Of a DNA stretch of 64,000 nucleotides, positions 1 to 12,275 are shown in pieces (the first letter of the stretch is position 1; every line of letters begins with the position of its first letter). The notes under the pieces were generated by a model, which made no database searches, had not been told where the DNA came from, and saw only the letters and a list, made by a program, of their open reading frames with translations. A program made the position numbers and the translations under genes. Origin of the DNA: Dirofilaria immitis. Lineage: Eukaryota; Nematoda; Chromadorea; Rhabditida; Onchocercidae. Location of the stretch: NCBI GenBank assembly GCA_024305405.1, contig JAKNDB010000002.1, forward strand, positions 62,001 through 126,000. The letters run 5' to 3'.

Positions 1-1472
1 TTTCTTTGTTTTTCATATTCATTTCATATATTAATTTCTAATATTAATTCGTTTTTTTTTATTTCAAGAAAAACAAAAAATAAGGTAGAATGAATTTTTT
101 TCCATTTTCATATCTTATTTTATATTAAATATGTGTATATTTAATATCTTACCTTTTTCTTTCCTTCTTCAATTATCTAAAAATTCAATGAAATTTCTTA
201 TTTTTCCTTCTTTCTATTTTACTAGCAATTGTTTTTTGTTGAGGAAACTTTTCGTGCCTAACTTTTGCAATATTTTAAAATAATTTGTTAAATCTTTGCA
301 AAAATTTAACAAATGAAAATTAAAAAATTAAATATAATTAAATTTCATCGCACTTTTCAACAGGAAAAATGTGATGAAATTTTTAATAGAAATTAAAATA
401 ATTTAATATTTTATATTTTTAGAAAAGAAAAATAATATTTTTGGGAGAGAAAGAATTGCAAAAATATTTGAGTAATTGTAAAAAAGATATTTTAATAAAT
501 ATAAAAATAATAAAATTTAATTGTTATTTTTCATTTTCTCCTCTTTTTTGAATAATTATTTCAAATTTTTTATTATATTATTATTTAAATTCCAATAATT
601 CTTTCTTTTTTTATTTTCATTTCCTAAACAATCCTTTAAATTTTGATTATTTCACTTATTTATAATTGAATAATTTATTCTTTATTCTTATATCATTGAT
701 TATTTTATTCTTCGTTTTTTTCTTTTCAATGTTAATCTTGTATAAGAATGAAACTTTCAATGATACAATCAATTTAGTTGTAAAAGTGAGATTCGAGAAT
801 GAGATAGATAAAATTAAATGTTATATGAAAGAAAGGAAAAGGAGAAGAATGAAATTTGAAATACTTCAATAGTAACTAAACCTTTTTCATCTTTCTCTCT
901 TTCAAAAAGATTCAATTTGTTTTTTTCAAATCGTTTAACAAAATTTCAAATTAAATATGAAAGAAAAAAATGAACTTAATGATAGCAAAAAAAAGAAAGA
1001 AAAAAATTATTAAAAATAAATGGAAAGAAAAATGAATGATAAAGAAAGTTACTTATTAAATTTATAATTGGAAAAAAAAGATTGAAAAAAATGAAATAGA
1101 AAATTAAAGAAATTTAACATTTCGAAATCCAACTATTAAGTGATATTTTAAAAAATACTTAGACTTAGGCTTAGTATTATTATTACTTATTATTATTACT
1201 AAGAATAGTAGTAATAGTAGTGATAGTAATTCTTTGATTAATTTTTTCAATTAAATTTCTAAAAATAGAATTTGAAAATTTATAAGAATAATGAAATATT
1301 ATAATATCGAAAAATATAAAAGAGAAAGGCATTTATGTATTATTCTAAAAAATACTACATCTATGCTTAAGAATACAATTTATCAATTGAATGATGATAA
1401 TAATAATTGTTATTAATCATCGATTGGTATCAATTAAATACTGATAATTATCATTAATCAAATTATACTAAC
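1..1472. other. AT-rich non-coding stretch
   Basis: Long A and T runs with short accidental reading frames; the 68-codon plus-strand frame at 666-872 is Phe/Leu/Ile-rich in its first half and looks like low-complexity noise. An irregular run of ATT/AGT-type triplets sits near 1170-1235. I see no gene or RNA here. Confidence 0.6.
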
Positions 1473-1683
1473 CGGAAGCAATTGGTGCAATACGAGCAAA
1501 TGTTAGTACAGGTCCAGCACCGGAAACATAGCCTAAATTGATAAGTAAATTTGCAGCTGGTAATGTAAACAAAAGAAATACCAATGGCCAGGTAATTAAT
1601 GATTGTGATAATAATTGTGCATATGGTGCACCTGCTAATGTCGCAATACTGTATGCATCAATTGCATCAGATGACATATACAT
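1473..1683 (-). CDS. possible exon of a multi-pass membrane protein
   Basis: A 70-codon open stretch on the minus strand whose base composition is clearly richer than its surroundings. It starts at a possible ATG (1681-1683) and ends one base into a codon at a plausible splice donor (CCG|GTTAGT, donor at 1472-1471). The translation has small-residue and hydrophobic character, with a likely membrane span around LITWPLVFLLFTLPAANLLI followed by a Gly/Ala-rich segment (GYVSGAGPVLTFARIAPIAS), typical of transporters or other polytopic membrane proteins. No convincing trans-splice acceptor lies just upstream, so the true 5' end may be an internal acceptor such as GATGCATACAG. The next exon would lie below 1470, where I find none. 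Family not recognised; it could be an exon remnant. Confidence 0.35.
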
Positions 1684-2519
1684 TGTTATAATAATAATTG
1701 ATGATAATAGTAGTGATAATTTGTAGTAGTAGTATTAGTGTTAATAGTAATAGTAATAGTTGTAGTAGTAGTAATAAGTAGTAAATGATAACAAATCAAT
1801 AATATGATTTATTCAATAAAAATAATAATTATCCAGTTTAGATGATGATAATTGATTAAATATTAGTAGTGATAGCAATATTAAAAATAATCAATCAATT
1901 TCCAAATCAATACTTTATTATTAAGCATTCAGAAAATTGAACATATTTTGGACAGATGTATATAGTAATCGAAGTAAATTTAAAATAGCAATATATCATT
2001 AAAGCTTGTTTGGAGAAAACGATCAAAATATCTCTTATGATTGATTGTTGCTAAATAATTGCAAGATAATTAATGGATATAATCTGAAATTATCATTTAT
2101 ATCTATTATTGAAATCTTTATGATAATGAGTTGGCCATATTTCAATATGTATGGAATGACTGATTTAATAATTATAGTTATATTAATGATTGTAATAATA
2201 TAAAGATATATATTCATAAATGATATACCTATATACATATACATATAAACAATATTATTTATCATTGAAATTGATTTAAAGATAACAAAAATTTTTTTGA
2301 TAAAAATTTAATAATATTAAATAGTCATATCAAAAAAAAATAATAATAAATATGTTATTGATATTAAATATAATTAAATTGCCATAACAACGAGAAGAAT
2401 ATAAAAATATTTTGAATGAAAAGAAATAAAGAAAAGAGAAAAATAACAGAAATAATAATTGAATAATTTTGATGATTTCAAATAGCACAAAATAATTATG
2501 AAATTTCAAAAATTTTTTT

Positions 2520-2611
2520 CTAACCTAAAAAGATAATAAAGCCTAAATGTTAACCTAAAAAGGCCTAAATGTTAACCTAAAAAAGGCCTAAATGTTAACC
2601 TAAAAAAGTGC
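2520..2611. repeat. 22-24 bp minisatellite, about four copies
   Basis: Tandem copies of CCTAAATGTTAACCTAAAAA followed by 1-3 bases, differing mainly in the length of the A run. The first copy is diverged (AGATAATAAAG). It lies in non-coding DNA. Confidence 0.85.
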
Positions 2612-2770
2612 CTTTAACAATTATATTATTTTTGTTATTAAAATGGCATTTCAATGAATTCTGAATTATTCATAAACCAAAAAAGAAAAAAATTTTATTT
2701 TTTTATCTTCTTACAATATGCAATTTTCCTTATTTCACTACTGAAATATAAGCATAATTTTGATATAATA

Positions 2771-2850
2771 AATAGTAATAAGTAATAATAATAATAATAA
2801 ATGATAATAATAAATAATAATAACAAGTAATAATAACAATAATAATAATA

Positions 2851-2885
<35 letters not shown>

Positions 2886-2913
2886 GTAATAATAATAATA
2901 ATAATAATAGTAG
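2771..2913. repeat. (TAA)n microsatellite
   Basis: About 140 bp of AATAAT triplets interrupted by AGTAAT, ATGATAAT and AACAAT variants. It creates an artificial Tyr/Leu/Ile-rich frame on the minus strand that should not be taken as a gene. Confidence 0.9.
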
Positions 2914-3659
2914 GAAAAAATGAGAAAGCAATTGGAAATGTTAAGAACAGATGATTATCGATACCATTATTTCAATTCATCAATTATTCATTTTTTTGTG
3001 TATATTGCATAAGTAGAACGATTGTTCGAGAAAAAAATGATAGTTCAATTTTGAATTATTTTAATTACAATTTACTAAAATAATAATCCTTTTCGATGGA
3101 TCAAGATTTTTAATTATCGAACTGATCATTATGTGATAATGATAATAATCATTATTATTACCAATCTGTACTACCAGCAATAATAATGATTATTTCTCGA
3201 GATTTAATGCATATTTTATTGAATTAGTATATGGTAATAGTAATCATTGTTATTATTATCCTTTGTATTATCAACAGTAGTAATAATCATAGTCATTATC
3301 ATTTTTCATGATAATAATACATGATCATTATTATCATTATTATTACAATCTCAGCAACAATTATTATTGTTATCATTTTCATTATCATATATATTAAAAT
3401 TTATAAGATTTGATGAATGCAGATTATAATTATCGTTATAAATATTAGTAATAACAGTTATCATTATCGTCCTTCTCTTTTTGTCTTTTTTATTTTTCAT
3501 CATATTATTTTATAGAATATCGTAGTAATGAAATTTAGGTTAAATAATTACTAATAAAATGATATTTTCTTTTTCTTTCCTTTTTTCTCATAAAATATAT
3601 TAAAATATTTCCAATAAATCAATTAAAATAATACATTTGAACAATTTTCATCCTACATT

Positions 3660-3845
3660 TGCCATGATATTTATATAATATTATCATCATCCAAATCATT
3701 CTATTTATATAATATTATCATCTCTAAATCATTATATTTATATAGTCATCATCATCGAAATCATTATATTTATATAATGATCATCACTAGATCATTATAT
3801 TTGTATAATCATCATCACCTAAATCATTATATTTATATAATCGTT
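3660..3845. repeat. about 35 bp imperfect tandem repeat, six copies
   Basis: Repeated unit built on ATCATTATATTTATATAAT followed by a variable ATCATCATC(n)AA segment. Unit lengths vary by a few bases and the copies are diverged, so the array is old. Confidence 0.8.
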
Positions 3846-4744
3846 GATATCCAAAATAATATTATTGAAAGCTAAAAGAATAAATAAATTTATTCCTCTA
3901 TGCTGATATTATTTCTTTAATCATTTCACATTTATCAGTACCAATCAATCATTCATTTAATCGATCAACTTTTGTTTTGTAATGTTATTAAAAATAATAA
4001 AATTTTTCCAATTTTTTTTCTAATTCGTATTTTGAAATAAATTACTAATAAAAATATTACTAATAATCCTAATTAATTGCCGCATTTATTACCTTTTATC
4101 AATCATAATATATAAATATGATATATTATATTTAATAATATTATATTCGTTTATTAATTCTGATATTAATAGTTTCATCGAAGCGCAATATGAATAATTA
4201 AATTAATGTTAATGATAGTGATAATGATAATAATAGTAGAAGTAAAAATGTTAACAGTGACTCAGAAAAGAAAAGGAAAATGTAGAAGTAGGAGGAATTG
4301 AAATTAGAAATTGTAATTAAATAAAACATTAACAACTTTATAACAGTGTTAGCAAAAATGATAATTAATCGTGTCAGTAACCTGGAACAATTGTCAGATT
4401 AGTTGGTTGATTAATATAATTGTCATATTAGTCGATATAATGTTAAAAAAAAGTTGAAAAAATGGGATGAATGAGAAAATTCTCGACCTATTCCTATCCT
4501 TCATGATACATATACATACATTTGTATGACAATTTTCATCGAATGAATTTTTCATTTCGATTAATTTTCGAAAAAAAAGTTATAATTAATATTTTTGTGA
4601 TAATTTTGATAAAAAGAGGCGAAAATTTTTATTTCTTGCAAAAAAATTATGAAATTTTAGATTTTTATGCATTATTTTGTAAGTTTTTTCAAATAATTCT
4701 CTAACAATAAGAAATTTTCGGAGTATTATAAATATATTATATTA

Positions 4745-4918
4745 GTGAATTGATCGATAATGCTATTTTTAACGATTAACGATAGTAAATCGATCGATAA
4801 TCTCATGTTTAACCACTCATGAATGATAATAAACCATCGATTGATAATCCCGTTTTTAATCACTCGTGATAATAAACCATCGATTGATAATCCCTGTTTT
4901 TAACTATCAATGATAACA
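4745..4918. repeat. about 50 bp imperfect tandem repeat, four copies
   Basis: Units contain (A)CCATCGATTGATAATCCC and TTTTTAACNACTCNTGA-like halves. The third and fourth copies are the most alike. Non-coding. Confidence 0.75.
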
Positions 4919-5040
4919 GCTAATTTTAACAATATACTGTAAATACTATCTGGCTCTTCACTTTTCATTATTTATAAATCCGAAAAAAAAAAACAGGATT
5001 TTGCAATGAATATTATTTTATTCTATTCACTTTGTCCTCT

Positions 5041-5091
5041 TCTTTCTCTCCCTCCCTCCCTCCTCTTTCTCTCTCTCTCTCTTTCTCCTAT
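5041..5091. repeat. polypyrimidine tract
   Basis: About 50 bases of almost pure C/T (CCCTCCCTCCCTCC then a CT microsatellite). A purine-rich counterpart lies at 5940-5990, some 850 bp downstream. Confidence 0.85.
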
Positions 5092-5939
5092 TTACCTTTT
5101 AAAAAAAAATTCTTGTTTCGATAAAACCATAACAGGTAACTACCAATTGAGCAAATTGAACTTCTATTAAATTACACTTTTGGAACTTTTTCCTCTCTAA
5201 ACAAAAAAAATTTATTTCATTGAGAGAGAAAAAAAACAAATAAAATTTTCATTTTGGAAAGGAAAAAATTCCAAAATAAATTTTACTTTTGGAAAAGCTA
5301 AATACTTTTTTAATTAATTGTTTTATTTCACAAAAATATTACCATTCATAAATTTTGTTCAATTCTAAAAACAAAAAAAAAAAAGAAAAAAGGAAAAAGA
5401 AAATGGAAAGAGCAAAGTTTTTCAAATGTTTTCTTTTGGAAAAGAAAAATTTCTATAAAATAGAAAAATTAAAATATATTAATTTAAATTTCTCGACCTC
5501 AATGAAAATAATTTTCCATTTAAGTTTAATTCATTTAAATAATTATCCATTTAATATTGTCATCTTTTCAAATTTCATCCTTCGCAATCGTTTAAGTAAT
5601 AAACTTACTAATAGAAAAAAAAGAAAGAAAAAATTCGAGAAAAGCTTTAAAGTAAATAGAAAAATGGAAAGGAATATTTTGATAAGAAATTAATGAAAGG
5701 ATATGTTAATAATACGAATTATCAATATGTTTAGAGAAAGATAATATTTTCAACGATTATTTTATCGTTGAAAATATTTTTAAATAAGAAATCATTTCAA
5801 TATATTTCGATATTTTAGCAAAAAAAAACGAAACGAAAAAGAATTAAAAATTAAAAATTTAAATAAATTCAAAAGAAACTTAAATAATCTATTGAATAAT
5901 AATTGATTGATTTATATATTTCGATAGAAAATTCTTAAA

Positions 5940-5990
5940 AAAGAAAGGGAGAGGGAGGGAGAGAGGGAGGAAGAGAGAGAGAGAGAGACA
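5940..5990. repeat. polypurine GA tract
   Basis: Almost pure purine run of GGGAGAGGGAGG-type units ending in (GA)n. It is the strand complement in character of the 5041-5091 tract. Confidence 0.85.
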
Positions 5991-6084
5991 AAATAAATTC
6001 GATTTAAAAATGAAAGAAATAAAATCAAATAATGAAACCACAAATGTTGCACTTATCAAATGAACGTATATCAAGAAGAGAAAT

Positions 6085-6460
6085 GCAAGAAGAGATTTGA
6101 AAGGTAGGATAGATCGGAGTGGGAGTTACGAAGATGGAAAAGGTGAAAGTTGAGAAAATGAAACAAATGAAAGTTAAGAAAATGGAACAGATAGAAATGA
6201 TGTTAAACACATGTGAGAGTTGAGAAAATGGAAATAGGTAAGAGTTGAAGAAATGAAATAGATGAGAGTTGATGAAGACTGTAATAGGTGAAAGTTGAAG
6301 AAATGGAACGGACGAGAGTTGAAGAGAGATGAAACAGGTAAGAAAGAGTTGGGAAAATGGAACAGATGAAAGTTGAAGAAATTGAACAGTCGAAAATTGA
6401 TGAAATGGAACAGGTGAGAGTTGATGAGATGGAACAGGCGAATGTTTAAGACGATTGTAG
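6085..6460. repeat. 24-bp minisatellite, about 14 diverged units
   Basis: Tandem units resembling AGTTGAAGAAATGGAACAGG plus TGAG, with substitutions and a few indels. Because 24 is a multiple of three, most of the array is open on the minus strand (6174-6530), giving an octad-like pattern of NFHLFHF and similar. The frame has no other coding support, so I call it a repeat and not a gene. Confidence 0.85.
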
Positions 6461-6617
6461 AAATGGAAGAAGAAAAGATGGAAAGTTTATCTATGAAAAA
6501 TGATAATAAAAATGGACATGAAATTTTCACCTCTTACACACAATACCTTTTCTATCACCTTCAACAATGAAAAAGAAATAAAATGAAATCGATGTTATCA
6601 ACTATTGAAACATACAT

Positions 6618-6639
6618 ATACAGACAGAGACATGCATAC

Positions 6640-6688
<49 letters not shown>

Positions 6689-6735
6689 TACATACACATA
6701 TAGATACACATACATACACATATAGATACACATTA
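6618..6735. repeat. (CACATA)n microsatellite
   Basis: About 115 bp of ACACATACACAT units with CATACATACAC and TATAGATACA variants towards the right end. Confidence 0.9.
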
Positions 6736-6999
6736 CCTTAAATACTATGAATCAGTCAGTATGAGTATCGCTATATCGCTGTTGATAAATTTAATTGATT
6801 AATAAAAAAATGAAATCTTTAAAGAATAAAAGAAAAAAATATTGAAATTTTCGAAGAGGAAAAAGAAAATTGAAAATAATAAAAAGATTGTGAAAAAAAT
6901 TAGAGTAAAAGAAATATTTGGAACGATTGGTGATGATGGAAATTATGGTGACATTGTTGGATGACAATGAAATAAATGGCCGTATTATTTATATGATAT

Positions 7000-7060
7000 A
7001 GTTGTATATGTGTGTGTTTGTGTATGCATGTATGTATATGTATGTGTGTATTTGTACCAA
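7000..7060. repeat. TG/TATG simple repeat
   Basis: TGTGTGTTTGTGTATGCATGTATG-type alternating sequence, about 60 bp. Confidence 0.8.
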
Positions 7061-10000
7061 TCACTCAAGTAGACATGTTGCTATTATTGATTTTGGCCTT
7101 TTAAAAGAAGAGGGAAATTTTTAATTGCATCAAATATTCGATCAGGATGGGGAGAATAAAATTGTTTAAATATCATTAGAAAATTAATGATATGTTATCA
7201 ATGATACTATCAATAAATTGTGTTAAAGGAAGTTTTTTTATTAGCCAAATTATTGTAATTTTTTCTTTCTTTTTTGTTCTTCTTATATATTAATCAATTG
7301 ATAAATTTTGATTATCATTTTTATTTTGATAATTGTTTATTATGAAAATATAAATTAAATAATTTTCGTATGAAATTTATGAAAAATTATAAAAAATTTT
7401 TAATAAATTTTAGAGAATTCTCTTTCTTATCATTTCAGGAATATTTAGCAAAATATATTGTTACCATCTCTTATCATTTCAATTATCATTTTATTTAAAG
7501 CGATAAAAATTAATAATATTATCTTATTGCATGGAAAAGAAAAAAAAAGTTTATTCTATAAATTATACGAAATAGAAAATGTAAGTGAAAATAATATTAG
7601 AATTAAAATCAAATATAAAATATAATATATGTCGAGAAATCGAGAAAAGAAAAAAAAAGAAAATGCTATATAAAATGTAATTTCAAGCAAAAGGTATGAC
7701 ATAAAATGAATTAATTTTAGATAAATAAATTATCTAATATCAATTTAGCTATGTAATTGAAAAATATCCATAAGCGTATTAAGAGCATTATTCAACTTGA
7801 ATTAATGCTCTTAATCTTAATAATAATATATCTTTTGAAATATCTGTTAAATCAAATATCATTCCTTTATATTTGCTCTACAAATATTATTATCCTTTAT
7901 ATATAGGTCAATATAATAAATATACTATATTTAAAGTATAATTTCATTTTACCAAATATTTATTGCGAAAAAAAGAAATTCGCAATGGAATTTTATTACA
8001 ACAAATTTTATTTATCATAACTATAATATGCAAAATAATTGATGAATATTGATAATAGTTTGTTGGATATTGAGAAATAATAAAATTGAATTTAAAAGTA
8101 CGGCTAATACATGATCAAAACGAAATAAGTACTAGTGATAAACTCTTTCAATAGATAATTCTATTTTTAGCATAATAGTTTACAGTACTCTATGACGAGA
8201 TGATAGGTAAAAAATTTAATTGATTGCAACATTTTATGTAACATACTATGATATGATAAGTGACAGATGATAATCTAATTGGTTACAATACTTAAAATAA
8301 TATTTTATAACATGAAGAGATGATTTCTGATTTGAGAAATACAAATCAAAACAATTTTATATTACTAAATTTTGCTTATTTATATTAAGATATTTAATAA
8401 TACAAATATCCTAATTATTTTCAATATATCTATGACAACAAATATTCCAATTATTTTCGATAAATGTCAAGAAGCTAACTAAATTAATAAATTATGATCA
8501 TTTATTGATATTGGTGATTTATGTTGATATAACATTCATCATTTTGTTTGATGTTTCATGGTAAATAGGAGCCATAATACATTCTTCATAAATTATATGG
8601 GAATCGCATCCTGTCTAGATTATTAACACTAAATCATCTTATGCAAGAGCAAAACCAAAATCAAAATTACGATATTTAACGATCTCGACGAATGAAGCAA
8701 ATCCTACGAATCGCTAACTCTCAAGGATACTGGTTTAAAATAAATGTTTTAATTTTTAATTTCAATTTCATAAAATTCTTCTGTGATGAAATGATGATCT
8801 CTCACTGCGAGTTTCTCAATTCAATTTACTTCAAGCTTAGCTTGTTTGAAATTTTGAAAAAATATGAAGCCCATTTTGTTGGCAAATCTCAATACCTATA
8901 TTTTAATAGCCAAACGCTTAACTGAGCAACATAATCAGATAAAAATCATCAAAGTTTTGAAATCTTTATTCAACATTCTCTTCATTCTAATATATCAGAC
9001 AATGTAAAGTTTGATATAATACCAATCATATAAATTTCATTCATACAAATACCTTTCAATAGGTAATTTTACGGATTTATTATATGACTATAAATTATAA
9101 TAATCATAATAATAAATAATTAAACTTACGGTCTATAAGAAATAAAAACGAAAAGAATTAGCAATAACAATGGCAATAGATAATTATGATAATAATAACA
9201 ATAGTAGCTGTAACTAAATAGTGATAATAAAAAGAAATATTAACAATAGTAATGATAATGATGGTGAATGATGATGATAAAGCAATGATTTCAGAAATGA
9301 CGAAAATCGCTTTTCTTGAGAAAAATCAGCACATTTTTCTCAAACATCTTACATTTTCTATAATCGGAAAATTTTAAATTATGCAAATTTAAATAATGCT
9401 TCCTAGGAGCAACCAAAATAAGTAGTGAGATAGGAATTTTCATTCCGATATGCTAGCAATGACTCGTTAAATTGCAGTGACCCTTCATTAGTTCGACCTC
9501 AAGTTTTCCAACTTCGGAATAAACTTTTATAAGCTAGCAATGATTCTTGGCAATATGAGGGTTTTTATTTGCTTATCCTCTTCAAATCTAATTTATTTTT
9601 TCTAATCTAAAATTGTCAGTATCCCTTTTCCTATAATTGCTTTTATATATTAATTGTTATTACTGCTACTGTTTTTTATAATTAATGTAGTATCATTATT
9701 GCAACTCGAATTTCATCAATTTCAAATATCTCTGAAAATTTACAATTGTTTATAATATTGTTATTTTTTTATATGCATTTATTGCAATTTATCGACTTCT
9801 AATGTTTTTAAAAGTAATTTTCACATCACATTTCATAGAAGATGACAATCTTTTTTTTCTTTGACTTAATCAAAAATGCATCTCGCAATTTTTTTACTAT
9901 GCCATCTATCTATAATAATAACTCACTATTATTTATTGTGAATTTTGAATTGTTTATTGCCATGAAATCTGTATTTCTTAATTAATTCAGTGAATCTAAG

Positions 10001-10314
10001 AATGGACAGTTTTATTTGATTTAGGTAATAATACAATCTCAAAATAGTAAAAGATGAAAATTGAGTAAATAAAAACGAATCAGATTTGGTTGCTTTTATC
10101 TATTTTGGATCAGTTTTATACTCTACTGCAAATATCGATATGGTTAATGTGGAAAGCTGTTTCTATCCACAAATTTAAGCAGTATTATTTGCTTCATAAT
10201 TCGAAATTTTAGTATGAAACAAAGCAGCGAATATCGGGAAATATGCATCACTGATATTTGCTATGTCATATGTCTTTCGATAATTAATTTTCCATGTTTA
10301 GCCTATCTTCTAGT

Positions 10315-10323
10315 TCATTTCAG
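10315..10323 (+). promoter_or_regulatory. probable spliced-leader trans-splice acceptor for NDUFA5
   Basis: TCATTTCAG sits 7 bases upstream of the ATG at 10331 with no upstream coding exon needed. This is the usual arrangement for a nematode outron acceptor, and it decides the start at 10331 over the in-frame ATG at 10214, which would be removed with the outron. Confidence 0.6.
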
Positions 10324-10330
10324 ATCACAA

Positions 10331-11789
10331 ATGTTACCCAGTTCAAATGGTTTGCGACTTGTTTCTCAATGCTTTTTACAAAATGCAATGCGATCAATGT
10401 ATGATAATCCATATATAAAAACATTTAAACCTAAGAAGCCTCCCTCACCAACTTTTCATAAGCAGGTATTTTTAGATTAATTGAAAAGACTATAGTGACC
10501 AGGAAAATGTGCCGTTTTTGTAATTAGACATATTCTTTCAGTCTATTTGATATTAGTCCCTGTTTTCTAATTTAAATTTCAGTTTTTGGAATAGTTCTTT
10601 TGGGTTAAAAATCGATAGTCTTCGTAATGGATGTCTGAAAATAATACTGAAATATGAATATGCATTTATGCGACAAAGAAAGACCTTATTTTTATCTAAT
10701 TTTTTTCATGTGAAAAGTTTTAGCATTTTTAGTTTATGGAAATGATGGATTATAATTCTCTGCAAATCACGAATTAATTAGCTTGATCAAATAAGCAAAT
10801 AAGTCTCTCATTGCTCTGGACAAATATATTATGGCAAATGTCATACTACATCTTTCAGACACTAAATATCATATTTGATCTCCTCATTTCTTCTTATTAT
10901 TTTTCTCCACTCATCGTCTTTTGCTTTCGTATTTATTATTTTCGGTTGTCATTTTATTTCATTTCCTAAATAATACTTTTATTATTATTGCTTGCCTAAT
11001 TCTATGTTTCAGACAACCGGATTAACGGGCTTGTTCGTTGACGAGCACGCACATCAAAATTTGTTGAAAGAATATGGACGATTGATGAAAGTTTTGGAGC
11101 AGATACCTTCGCATTCGTTGTATCGAAAATATACCGAACAGCTTGCAAAAAAAGAATGGCGTTAGTGCAGGAGGTTAATATTTAATTATTTGAATGATTT
11201 TGATCATGCAACGAGTCATATACATAATGATCCATATCATTCTCAATATTTTATTATGAATTTATTCTAGGAACCGGATATTCAAAAGCTAGAAGAAAAA
11301 ATTGGTATGGGACAAATTGAAGAAGTTATTCTACAGGTATTTCTCATTCATTTGTTTCTTACATGAAAAAATATTTCAGTAGTTGGAGATCGTAAGTAAA
11401 GTTGGAGATCGTATTTTGGAGATCGTAAAAAATATTTCAGTAGTTGGAGATCGTAAGCAAAATTCTTTGTTTAAGAAAATTCTAAGTACTGATTAAATAA
11501 TGAAAAAAAACGGAAAGCCTGAAGGACGAAACAACATTGATTGTTACTACCAATTCAATAAAAGGTATAATTATTTGCTAATCAGATTCATAGAATTCAA
11601 ATGCATTTAAAAAACAAGAAAAAATTAACTTTTTCTTGTTTCGTGGAGCTCTGTATCACAAGAAAATAATTAATTCGTTTGCAGACAAAATATGAAATAT
11701 TAGCAGCAAAGGAAATTTTGAAGAGTCAAGCTTGGGAACCTTTGGTGGAAGAAGCTCCTGAAGGTCAATGGAATTGGCCTGTTGTATAA
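10331..11789 (+). CDS. NDUFA5: NADH:ubiquinone oxidoreductase subunit A5 (NDUFA5/B13), with a 1-nt break
   Basis: Accessory subunit of the matrix arm of mitochondrial complex I. Exons: 10331-10465, 11013-11173, 11271-11336, 11685-11789, all with GT/AG borders. The first exon encodes about 45 residues rich in Arg, Ser and hydrophobics with few acids, suiting a mitochondrial presequence. The mature part begins TTGLTGLFVDEHAHQNLL and includes YRKYTEQL, EPDIQKLEEKIGMGQIEEV and the C-terminal WEPLVEEAPEGQWNWPVV; these are family hallmarks. About 155 residues are expected, against roughly 116 in mammals, the excess being N-terminal. In exon 2 the A run at 11147-11153 is one base short: read as given, the frame hits TAG at 11163. 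The continuation MALVQE (11156-11173) in the shifted frame matches the family, so the lesion is a single missing base: sequencing error, polymorphism or real mutation. LSM1 follows on the same strand. Confidence 0.9.
11367..11457. repeat. small direct duplication inside NDUFA5 intron 3
   Basis: AATATTTCAGTAGTTGGAGA with its TCGTAAG tail occurs at about 11370 and again at about 11432, with a partial GTTGGAGATCGTA copy in between. Each full copy carries a TATTTCAG decoy acceptor. Confidence 0.75.
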
Positions 11790-11864
11790 TTTATGAAATT
11801 AATATGATCCTAGAACTTTGTTCTTTCATTTGAATTGTGTCATACAAGCTCTGAAAACTTTGTA

Positions 11865-11870
11865 AATAAA
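11865..11870 (+). terminator. poly(A) signal of NDUFA5
   Basis: AATAAA 76 bases after the NDUFA5 stop codon, in a suitable 3' UTR position. About 385 bases separate it from the LSM1 acceptor. Confidence 0.6.
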
Positions 11871-12244
11871 GAATTATTTTTATCTGCCATTGCTTTATCT
11901 CTCAAATCAATAGTTCTAAAATCATATATATCTCTTGCGATGATTTCTTCTATTTGTAAAGAAAAAACTATAAGGATAAAGTGTCAGATATTTTATATAT
12001 AGTGCATCAGATGCTATATATACAAATTATTTCCATGTTTCGGAATGTTTTGTTTATATTGTTTTTCGGATTTTCGCGACTGAATTTTACAAAGTGTAAT
12101 TTTATTTTGGAACATACTTTATCTCTCAAATTAAAAAAAAAAATAAATGCTGATTAGTTTCAAACTGAATGTTCATTCAGATTTGATTCGTCAAATTTTT
12201 TGCGAAAAAGGTAACATGAATCTATTGCTTTTGTCTGTTTCAAA

Positions 12245-12255
12245 ATTATTTTCAG
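12245..12255 (+). promoter_or_regulatory. probable trans-splice acceptor for LSM1
   Basis: ATTATTTTCAG 20 bases upstream of the LSM1 ATG. No upstream coding exon is needed to complete LSM1, so this acceptor is best explained by spliced-leader addition. Confidence 0.6.
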
Positions 12256-12275
12256 AAATTTGAAAAACCTTTTGA

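Larger units (their letters stand above)
1684..10314. other. 8.6 kb intergenic region rich in simple repeats
   Basis: Apart from the tandem repeats listed separately, this stretch holds irregular AT-rich sequence. Around 3120-3420 there are many short dyads built from TAATGATAATAATCATTATTA-like blocks. Open frames such as 2695-2931 (minus), 5355-5693 (plus) and 8692-8925 (plus) are low-complexity or lack splice and codon signals, so I do not call genes. I see no RNA gene. Confidence 0.55.

Noticed and set aside
2695..2931. 78-codon minus-strand frame
   Set aside because: Translation of the (TAA)n microsatellite, a Tyr/Leu/Ile repeat.
10214..10330. In-frame N-terminal extension of NDUFA5 from ATG 10214
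   Set aside because: A TTTCAG acceptor at 10323 just before ATG 10331 implies the upstream part is outron. The extension would also place acidic and Cys-rich sequence before the presequence.
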